From Pseudomonas sediminis (GTDB lineage Bacteria > Pseudomonadota > Gammaproteobacteria > Pseudomonadales > Pseudomonadaceae), in NCBI RefSeq assembly GCF_002741105.1, contig NZ_NIQU01000003.1:262607-326606 (forward strand): a stretch of 64,000 nt of DNA. The letters are read 5' to 3'. Positions 54,654-64,000 of the stretch are shown in pieces; within the stretch, counting starts at the first letter, position 1, and each line of letters begins with the position of its first letter. The notes below the pieces were generated by a model, which saw only the letters and a list, made by a program, of their open reading frames with translations, did no database searches and was not told the DNA's origin. The position numbers and the translations under genes are program-made.

Positions 54654-54694
54654 GTGGGAGGGGCTTTAGCCGCGATAGGCTAAACCTCTCCCAC
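54654..54694. repeat. REP-like palindrome
   Basis: GTGGGAG-(G)GGCTTTAGCC-GCGATA-GGCTAAACC-TCTCCCAC forms a long imperfect stem. The TGTGGGAG...GGCTTTAGCC...GCGA form is that of Pseudomonas REP elements. It sits between the CBS gene and the convergent glgB. Confidence 0.75.
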
Positions 54695-54727
54695 TATGGA
54701 TTTGGCTGGACCAGAATCATCACTCCA

Positions 54728-54758
54728 AAGCGCACCTCGCCCTTCGTGCGAGGCGCTT
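54728..54758. terminator. Terminator hairpin near the glgB end
   Basis: AAGCG(CA)CCTCGC / GCGAGGCGCTT stem with a 7-nt loop and a 2-nt bulge, 13 nt beyond the glgB stop on the minus strand and followed there by TTT. Together with the REP element it separates the convergent units. Confidence 0.5.
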
Positions 54759-54770
54759 CAGCGGCGACGT

Positions 54771-56929
54771 TTATTGCGCCGGACGCAGAATCAGCGTCGC
54801 CAACGGCGGCAATTGCAGATTCAACGAACCGGACTGGCCATGAGCGGCCAGTTGCTCGCTGTGCAGCTCCCCCTGCGTGCCGGCACCCGAACCGCTCCAG
54901 CGACGTTCATCGCTGTTGAGCAGCACCTGCCAGCGGCCGGTGTGCGGCACGCCAATGCGATAGCCGTCGAGCACCTGCGGGGTGAAGTTGTGCACCACCA
55001 GCAGCGGTGCACTGCCCTCGCCGCCCTCGCGCAGCCAGGCGAACACGCTGTTGCGTGCGTCATCGCCGACCAGCCATTGAAAACCGCTGTCCTGGTCATC
55101 GAGGCGGTGCAACGCCGGCTCTTCGCGGTACAGGCGATTCAGCTCGCGTACCAGCGCCTGGGCAGCCGCATGCTCCGGATACTGCAGCAGGTACCAGTCC
55201 AGTTGCTGGTCGTGGTTCCACTCGCCCCACTGGCCGAACTCGCAGCCCATGAACAGCAGCTTCTTGCCCGGGTGGCTCCACATCAGGGCGAGGAACAGGC
55301 GCAGGTTGGCGAATTGCTGCCAGCGATCACCGGGCATGCGCCCGAGCAGCGAGCGTTTGCCGTGCACCACCTCGTCATGGGAGATCGGCAGGATAAAGCG
55401 CTCGGAGAAGGCGTAATGCAGGCCGAAGGTGATCTGGTGGTGATGGTGCAGGCGGTACATCGGGTCCTGCTGGATATAGCTCAGGCTGTCGTTCATCCAG
55501 CCCATGTTCCATTTGTGGCTGAAGCCCAGGCCGCCTTGCTGCACCGGGCGACTGACGCCAGGCCAGGCGGTGGATTCCTCGGCGATCATCAACGCGTCGG
55601 GCACTTCGTTGCGCACCACCTCGTTGAGATGCTGGAGGAATTCGATAGCCTCCAGGTTCTCGCGCCCGCCGTGGCGGTTGGGAATCCACTGCCCCGCTTC
55701 ACGCGAATAATCGCGATAGAGCATCGACGCCACCGCATCCACGCGTAGGCCGTCGACGTGGTACTCGCGCAACCAGTACAGCGCGCTGGCCAGCATGAAA
55801 CCGTGCACCTCAGTGCGGCCGAGGTTGTAGATGCAGGTGTTCCAGTCCGGGTGAAAACCCTCGAACGGGTGCGCGTACTCGTAAAGCGCGGTGCCGTCGA
55901 ACTCGGCCAGGCCGTGGGCATCGTTGGGGAAATGCCCCGGCACCCAGTCGAGAATCACGCCGATGCCGGCGCGGTGGCAGCGATCGACGAAGGCAGCGAA
56001 GCGTTGCGGGCTGCCGAAGCGTGAGGTGGGCGCGAACATCGACAGCGGCTGGTAACCCCAGGAACCGCCGAACGGGTGCTCCATGATCGGCATCAGTTCG
56101 ATATGGGTGAAGCCCAGGTCCTGCACGTAGGGAATCAGCCGTTCTGCCAGCTCGTCCCAGTCGGGTGCATGATCGTTATGCCATTGCCAGGAGCCGGCAT
56201 GCAGCTCGTAGATCGCCAGCGGTGCCTGCGGAGCATGGCGTTGCTGGCGTTCGCTCATCCACTGCTGGTCCTGCCAGGCAAAGGCTTCATCCTGTGGCAC
56301 CTTCGAGGCGGTGGCCGGCGGTACCTCGGTGGCTTGCGCCATGGGGTCTGCGCGCAGCGGCAGCACACCGTGCTCACCGAGAATTTCGTATTTGTAGCAT
56401 TCGCCGGGCTGCAGCCTCGGGATGAACAGCTCCCACACGCCCGCCGGGTAGCGCAAACGCATGGGGTGGCGGCGCCCGTCCCAGCTGTTGAAGTCGCCAA
56501 CCACCGACACCCGCCGCGCATTGGGCGCCCAGACGGCGAAGCGCACCCCAGGCACGCCTTCATGCTCCATCGGTGCCGAGCCCAGGCAGCGCCACAGCTG
56601 ACGGTGGTTGCCTTCGGCGAACAGGTAGAGGTCGGTATCACCCAGCAGCGGGCCGAAGGCATAGGGATCTTCCGTTTCCTGCACGCTACCCGGCCAGTGG
56701 ATGCGCAGGCGGTAGCGCTGCGCCTGGGGCAGCTGCAATTCGAACAGGCCCTGCGGGTCGCTGCAGTGCATGCGCCCCAGCGGCGAGCCGTCGCTGGCCA
56801 GCAGGTCCACCGCGTCGGCACCGGGCAGCCAGACTCGCACCAGGCTCTCGTCGCCCTGCGGGTGAGGACCAAGGAAGCTGAACGGATCGCCATCTTCGGC
56901 GCGCTGCAGGCGCTGCACTCTGTTCTGAT

Positions 56930-56933
<4 letters not shown>
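54771..56933 (-). CDS. glgB: Glycogen branching enzyme GlgB
   Basis: 720 aa GH13 enzyme that makes alpha-1,6 branches. Two N-terminal beta-rich domains (residues ~1-230, including CBM48 [20 protein letters not shown]), then the TIM barrel with nucleophile D399 in [19 protein letters not shown], acid/base E452 in [11 protein letters not shown] and Asp in [15 protein letters not shown]. The ATG overlaps the treS stop by 4 nt. Last gene of the glgE-treS-glgB operon. Confidence 0.96.
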
Positions 56934-60229
<3,296 letters not shown>

Positions 60230-60245
60230 GGTGCTACTCCGTTGT

Positions 60246-62228
60246 TCAGCGGGCGGTCTGGATTCGCCAGATACCGAAAGGCAGGTGCCAGGGTTCGATG
60301 CGCATCCACTGCACCTTGCCGTGCCAGGTCCAGCAGTGGCCGTTCATCAGGTCTTCACCAGCCAGCGAGGCATCGTCTGGCAGACCCAGCTCCCACAGCG
60401 GCAGTTCGAAGTGCGCTTCCTGGGCATGATGCGGATCGAGGCTGACGGCGATCAGAATGAAGTTGCTCAGATCAGCCGTGCGCTTGCCGAAATAGAGAAT
60501 GTTGTCGTTCCACGCGGTGTAGGCCTGGAAGCCCAGGTGGGTCTGCAACGCCGGATTCTCGCGGCGAATCTGGTTGAGCCGGGCGATCTCGGCGTTGATG
60601 TTGCCGGGCGCCTGGTAGTCGCGCGGGCGCAGCTGGTATTTCTCCGAATCGAAGTACTCCTCCTTGCCCGGCACCGGCTCGGCCTCGCACAGCTCGAAGC
60701 CCGAATACATGCCCCACAGCCCGGAGCCCATGGTCGCCAGCGCGGCGCGGATGAGAAAGCCGGGCCGGCCGCTGCGCTGCAGGAAATAGGGATTGATATC
60801 CGGTGTGTTGACGAAGAAGTTCGGTCGGTAGCAATCGCGCCAGGGCGCCTGGTTCAGCTCAGTCAGGTAGCTCTGCAGCTCGGCCTTGGTGTTGCGCCAG
60901 GTGAAGTAGGTGTAGCTCTGGCTGAATCCTAGCTTGCCCAGGCGCGCCATCATCGCCGGGCGGGTGAAAGCCTCGGAGAGGAAGATCACCTCGGGGTGGC
61001 GTTCACGCACATCGGCGATCAGCCACTCCCAGAACGGCATCGGTTTGGTGTGCGGGTTGTCGACGCGAAACAGCGTCACGCCCTGCTCCACCCAGCCCAT
61101 TACCACATCGCGCAATGCCAGCCACAGGTCGGGCATGGCCGCTTCGGCGTAGAACTCGACGTTGACGATGTCCTCGTACTTCTTCGGCGGATTCTCGGCA
61201 TGGCGAATGCTGCCGTCCGGGCGCCAACTGAACCAGCCGGGGTGCTGCTCGAGCCAGGGGTGATCGGGCGAGCACTGCACGGCAAAATCCAGCGCCACCT
61301 CCAGGCCGTGATCTCGTGCAACGCGCACCAGCTGGCGAAAATCCTCGAGGCTGCCGAGCTGCGGGTGCACGGACTCGTGACCGCCCTCCTCGCTGCCGAT
61401 GGCATAGGGGCTGCCAGGGTCGTTCGGGCCGGCCTTGAGGCTGTTGTTCGGCCCCTTGCGATGGCTGCGGCCGATGGGATGGATGGGCGGGAAATACAGC
61501 ACGTCGAAGCCCATCCGGGCGATCTCCGGGATGCGCGCATGCACGTCGGCGAAGCTGCCGTGGCGCTGCTCGTCGCCCAGCGAACGGGGAAACAGCTCGT
61601 ACCAGCTGGCGAACTCGGCCAGGCGGCGCTCGACATCCAACGGGTAGTTGGGTGTACGCAGCAGGTGCGGACGATATTCGGCGCGGCGCATCAGCTCGTT
61701 GACCGAAGGATCGATCAGCACCGCTTCGCGCTCGGTCTGCGATTGCGAGGCCTCCATGCGTTCGATCAGCGACGCCAGCTCGGTACGCAATCCGTCCGGG
61801 GCCTGTGCGGCGATACGCCGGACCAGCTGCGCGCCCTCCTGCAGTTCGAGTTCCACCGGCACGCTGGCGCCGAGCTTCTTCACCAGCTCCTGGCGGAAGC
61901 TGGCGTAAACGTCCAGCCAGGCTTCGATGGCGAATTCACCGCGGCCCTGCTGCTCGATACACAGCTCTGCGCTCCAGCGATCATTGCCCAGGGCCCGCAT
62001 CGGCGTGCGCTGCCAGGTGGCTTCGCCATTGGCGCGCCACAGCAGGTCGGCGGCCAGTTGCTCATGGCCATCGCTGAATATCACCGCACTGACCGGCAAC
62101 GGCCGGCCGCTCAGGCATTTGCTGGCGAAGCGGCCGCCTTCAATGAGCGGCTGTAGCGCTTCGATAGCGATCCGAGGCTGGGCAATGGCGTGTCTGACGG
62201 TCTGGTCGGCATATTGCGGGGACGGCAT
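60246..62228 (-). CDS. glgE: Alpha-1,4-glucan:maltose-1-phosphate maltosyltransferase GlgE
   Basis: 660 aa GH13_3 enzyme that extends alpha-glucan with maltosyl units from maltose-1-phosphate. Nucleophile D390 in TLFRVDNPHTKPMPFWEW and acid/base E419 in VIFLSEAFTRP, with the family spacing of 29. The N-terminal region (1-200) and WYELFPRSLGDEQRHGSFAD are typical. The ATG at 62228 has GGAG upstream; an in-frame ATG at 62309 would add 27 unrelated residues. First gene of the operon; candidate AlgU promoter at 62321-62348. Confidence 0.97.
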   Translation of the reverse strand: MPSPQYADQTVRHAIAQPRIAIEALQPLIEGGRFASKCLSGRPLPVSAVIFSDGHEQLAADLLWRANGEATWQRTPMRALGNDRWSAELCIEQQGRGEFAIEAWLDVYASFRQELVKKLGASVPVELELQEGAQLVRRIAAQAPDGLRTELASLIERMEASQSQTEREAVLIDPSVNELMRRAEYRPHLLRTPNYPLDVERRLAEFASWYELFPRSLGDEQRHGSFADVHARIPEIARMGFDVLYFPPIHPIGRSHRKGPNNSLKAGPNDPGSPYAIGSEEGGHESVHPQLGSLEDFRQLVRVARDHGLEVALDFAVQCSPDHPWLEQHPGWFSWRPDGSIRHAENPPKKYEDIVNVEFYAEAAMPDLWLALRDVVMGWVEQGVTLFRVDNPHTKPMPFWEWLIADVRERHPEVIFLSEAFTRPAMMARLGKLGFSQSYTYFTWRNTKAELQSYLTELNQAPWRDCYRPNFFVNTPDINPYFLQRSGRPGFLIRAALATMGSGLWGMYSGFELCEAEPVPGKEEYFDSEKYQLRPRDYQAPGNINAEIARLNQIRRENPALQTHLGFQAYTAWNDNILYFGKRTADLSNFILIAVSLDPHHAQEAHFELPLWELGLPDDASLAGEDLMNGHCWTWHGKVQWMRIEPWHLPFGIWRIQTAR

Positions 62229-62320
62229 CGTTGCTGGCTCCTCTACGCCTGGCAGACGTGTTCGAAGGGATTGGCAGGCAGGTTTGCGACAGCGCGCGAA
62301 GCGCTGCACCTGTCAGAAAT

Positions 62321-62348
62321 ACCGAGGTGGAGGCAGAGGGAAAAGTTC
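62321..62348 (-). promoter_or_regulatory. Candidate AlgU-type promoter for glgE-treS-glgB
   Basis: GAACTT-N17-TCGGT on the minus strand, 93 nt before the glgE ATG. Perfect -35. Confidence 0.55.
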
Positions 62349-62381
62349 AGGCAGTTTTTGCCCGCTCAGAGGGTTAACGGG

Positions 62382-62906
62382 CTATTGCCTGTCGCCCGGT
62401 TTTTCATCGGTCTGGTCGTCCGGCTGGGTCCTGGCGCCCGGGTAGACCATCAGCGGCATGAGGTGCAGCACCACCAGCACGATCGCCGTGGACAACACAG
62501 CGGTGGCCTCGCGCCCTAGCCCGACTGCCACACCGATAGCGGCCGAGGCCCACAGACCTGCGGCGGTGGTCAGGCCTTTGACGTCCGAGATGTTCTGTCC
62601 CTTGAGGATGGTGCCGGCGCCGAGAAAACCGACGCCAGCGGCGATACCCTGGATAACCCGGCTCATGGCATCAGCTTCGGCGCCGTCCTGCTCCAGCGCC
62701 ATGACGAAGATCGCTGCGCCGAGGCACACCAGCATGTGCGTGCGCATGCCGGCGGCCTTGCCCATGACCTCGCGTTCGTAGCCGAGCAGGCCGCCGAGGA
62801 ACATGGCCAGAATCAGGCGCAAGGTGGCGCGGGTGATGTGCTCCACCTGGCCGAGGTCGGAAAACTCCTGCGCCAGGGTCGTGAGAATTCGTTCGAGTAC
62901 GTCCAT
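62382..62906 (-). CDS. MgtC/SapB-family membrane protein
   Basis: 174 aa with about four to five TM helices: LRLILAMFLGGLLGYEREVM, MLVCLGAAIFVMALEQDGAE, GVGFLGAGTILKGQNISDVK (family signature GVGFLGAG), TTAAGLWASAAIGVAVGLG. MgtC relatives affect Mg2+ or phosphate balance and F-ATPase activity under stress. The ATG at 62906 is preceded by GGAGA. A candidate AlgU promoter (perfect -10) lies 30 nt upstream. Confidence 0.93.
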   Translation of the reverse strand: MDVLERILTTLAQEFSDLGQVEHITRATLRLILAMFLGGLLGYEREVMGKAAGMRTHMLVCLGAAIFVMALEQDGAEADAMSRVIQGIAAGVGFLGAGTILKGQNISDVKGLTTAAGLWASAAIGVAVGLGREATAVLSTAIVLVVLHLMPLMVYPGARTQPDDQTDEKPGDRQ

Positions 62907-62935
62907 CGTCGTTCAATCTCCATGGATGCTTTGCA

Positions 62936-62963
62936 TCAGAGCCAGTCCGGCGCGCAGAGGTTC
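62936..62963 (-). promoter_or_regulatory. Candidate AlgU-type promoter for the mgtC-like gene
   Basis: GAACCT-N17-TCTGA on the minus strand: textbook -10, near-consensus -35, 30 nt before the ATG. Confidence 0.65.
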
Positions 62964-62996
62964 GAGTCATCGTTGCCGCCGGTTATCCGAAACCGG

Positions 62997-63023
62997 GAAC
63001 CTGTGCTCAATCAGGCATTCAGT
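62997..63023 (+). promoter_or_regulatory. Candidate AlgU-type promoter for the Rho-N-type gene
   Basis: GAACCT-N16-TCAGT, 36 nt before the ATG at 63059. It is divergent from the mgtC promoter and 34 nt away from it. Confidence 0.5.
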
Positions 63024-63058
63024 TCCCTTAGAGACCCAAACCAGTCGGGAGAACGCTC

Positions 63059-63439
63059 ATGCCACGTGGCAGCAAAGACAAATACACCGCCAAGCAGAAG
63101 CGCAAGGCCGAGCACATCGAGGACAGCTACAAGGAGCGCGGCGTACCCGAAGACGAGGCCGAGGCGCGCGCCTGGGCCACGGTCAACAAACAGTCCGGCG
63201 GTGGTGAGAAAGCCGGCGGTTCCGGGCAGAAGACCAGCGCGGCCAGCAAAGAGGCTGCTCGCAAGTCCTCGGCACGGCGTGCGGTGGCGACCCGCGAAGG
63301 CGTGCCCCGGCCCGGCCAGCGCCTGGAAGCGATGACCAAGACCGAGCTGATGGAGCTGGCACGCAAACGGGATATCAGCGGGCGCTCCAGCATGAGCAAG
63401 GGCGAGCTGCTGCAGGCGCTACGCAAGGCCAGCGCCTGA
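63059..63439 (+). CDS. Rho-N/SAP-like basic small protein
   Basis: 126 aa, very basic. N-terminal GSKDKYTAKQKRKAEHIEDS and GVPEDEAEARAWATVNKQSG resemble plasmid-stabilisation/KGG-style stress proteins. A Gly/Lys/Ser/Ala linker follows, and the C-terminus MTKTELMELARKRDISGRSS, then MSKGELLQALRKA, fits a Rho-termination N-terminal or SAP-like helix-extended-loop-helix nucleic-acid-binding motif. GGGAG lies before the ATG at 63059. Probably a nucleic-acid-associated stress protein. Confidence 0.82.
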   Translation: MPRGSKDKYTAKQKRKAEHIEDSYKERGVPEDEAEARAWATVNKQSGGGEKAGGSGQKTSAASKEAARKSSARRAVATREGVPRPGQRLEAMTKTELMELARKRDISGRSSMSKGELLQALRKASA

Positions 63440-63459
63440 AGCGCATTACCTCCTCGGGC

Positions 63460-63549
63460 AATGACTAGGTCGGCTTGAAGGTCTAGTCATTCCCGCGCAG
63501 GCGGAAACCCAGAACGCCCTGCGAGCCGGACTCCCGCCTACGCGGGAGT
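63460..63549. repeat. Cluster of inverted repeats (REP-like) after the Rho-N gene
   Basis: Three elements: AATGACTAG/CTAGTCATT (63460-63491, 14-nt loop), ATTCCCGC-GCAG-GCGGAAAC (imperfect, 63489-63508) and ACTCCCGC-CTAC-GCGGGAGT (perfect, 63530-63549). The last two are opposite-facing copies of the ATTCCCGC-YAG/CTAC-GCGGGA repeat common in proteobacterial intergenic DNA. They end the convergent genes on both sides. Confidence 0.7.
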
Positions 63550-63557
63550 GACGCCTA

Positions 63558-63758
63558 TCAAGACGCCAATTCTCGCTCACGCTCCACGCGCTCGCCGCAA
63601 TCGCAGCCAGCACTCTGGCACGGAACCATGCCCTTGGGATGACGCTGCATGCAGGCTTCGCAGCAATACAGCAGATCTTCGCCCGCTACATCGTGAACCC
63701 ATTCACGGGACTCGACCGCGCAGTCGCAATGCGGGCATGCACAGGTATGTGCGCTCAT
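63558..63758 (-). CDS. Bacterial metallothionein (BmtA/PmtA type)
   Basis: 66 aa metal-binding protein. Cys arrangement TCACPHCDC (C-x-C-x2-C-x-C), YCCEAC (CC-x2-C) and CQSAGCDCG (C-x4-C-x-C), with His in RHPKG, matches SmtA-like metallothioneins such as PA2140 of PAO1. Binds Zn/Cd/Cu(I). It has a slightly longer middle and tail (ESREWVHDVAGEDLL; ERVERERELAS) than the cyanobacterial type. The ATG overlaps the stop of the preceding gene (ATGA). Confidence 0.9.
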   Translation of the reverse strand: MSAHTCACPHCDCAVESREWVHDVAGEDLLYCCEACMQRHPKGMVPCQSAGCDCGERVERERELAS

Positions 63759-64000
63759 GGCTCGCCCTCGTCGTCGGTGGATACCACTTCATCGGTCCAG
63801 GGTTTGCCATCGAGCGGAGCCGAGCGCGCCAGTTCCGCTTCGTCGAGGCCAAAGCCGCCACCGACCTCGCTCTCCTCGACCACGCTCAGCTCTTCATCGA
63901 GAGCACCATCGCCACCGCGTTCTAACGGCGAGCGCGCACCGCTGTCATCGATCAGCGTATCCGGGCTGAGATCGTCGAGGCTGACGTTGTCCTCGTGCTC
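63755..64000 (-). CDS. Acidic protein, 5' part beyond the window
   Basis: The last 81 codons of a minus-strand gene entering from the right edge. Strongly acidic and low in complexity: DNVSLDDLSPDTLIDDSGAR, LDEELSVVEESEVGGGFGLD, APLDGKPWTDEVVSTDDEGE. No domain is recognised. Its stop overlaps the metallothionein start by 4 nt, so the two are co-translated. The resemblance to short acidic Pseudomonas stress proteins is only by composition. Confidence 0.65.
   Translation of the reverse strand, partial: EHEDNVSLDDLSPDTLIDDSGARSPLERGGDGALDEELSVVEESEVGGGFGLDEAELARSAPLDGKPWTDEVVSTDDEGEP

Overview
The window is a chromosomal piece of a Pseudomonas-type gammaproteobacterium. Evidence: the mexS / mexT / mexE-mexF-oprN arrangement typical of P. 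aeruginosa and relatives, an OprD-family porin, an imuA-imuB-dnaE2 SOS cassette behind a LexA box, a DUF3509 protein, REP-like palindromes and uniformly GC-rich coding sequence. No rRNA, tRNA, CRISPR array, integrase or transposase was seen. The exact species cannot be fixed from the sequence alone.

Left part (1-20.0 kb, ordinary chromosome). An RND multidrug efflux operon (mexE-mexF-oprN, minus strand, oprN cut by the window edge) lies next to its LysR activator gene mexT and the divergent oxidoreductase gene mexS. Then come cheV, a small unknown gene, an AraC-family regulator, a type-II NADH-dehydrogenase-like flavoprotein divergent from a MocR/PdxR-type regulator, an OprD-family porin, an intergenic region with an orphan intrinsic terminator (possible small RNA), and the mutagenic translesion cassette imuA-imuB-dnaE2.

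Right part (20.6-64 kb, stress and storage-carbohydrate region). It resembles the PA2140-PA2190 neighbourhood of P. aeruginosa PAO1. It holds a GNAT-Rnk fusion, two PA2169-type four-helix proteins, a HemJ/CopD-like membrane protein, a caa3-type cytochrome oxidase cluster whose last gene looks truncated, a Cys-rich copper-storage-like protein, catalase HPII (katE), DUF4142, PncC/CinA-C, the operon glgA-treZ-malQ-treY-DUF2934-glgX, an operon with alcohol dehydrogenase, EEP phosphatase, phospholipase D/cardiolipin synthase and a flippase-like membrane protein, glgP, a six-cysteine exported protein with DUF3182 (ATP-grasp-like) and an alpha/beta hydrolase, a CBS-domain protein, the operon glgE-treS-glgB, MgtC, a Rho-N/SAP-like protein and a metallothionein.

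How the genes fit together. TreS/maltokinase and GlgE make alpha-glucan from trehalose via maltose and maltose-1-phosphate. GlgB branches it. GlgP, GlgX and MalQ trim and recycle it. TreY and TreZ turn it back into trehalose. GlgA is present but no glgC is in the window. Together with KatE, metallothionein and membrane-lipid enzymes this is a desiccation, osmotic and oxidative stress module. The strongest cross-window signal is a set of 13 upstream motifs of the form GAACnn-N16/17(18)-TC placed 23-133 nt before start codons on both strands. They match AlgU (sigma-22, RpoE-like) promoters and suggest that most of the region is one extracytoplasmic-stress regulon.
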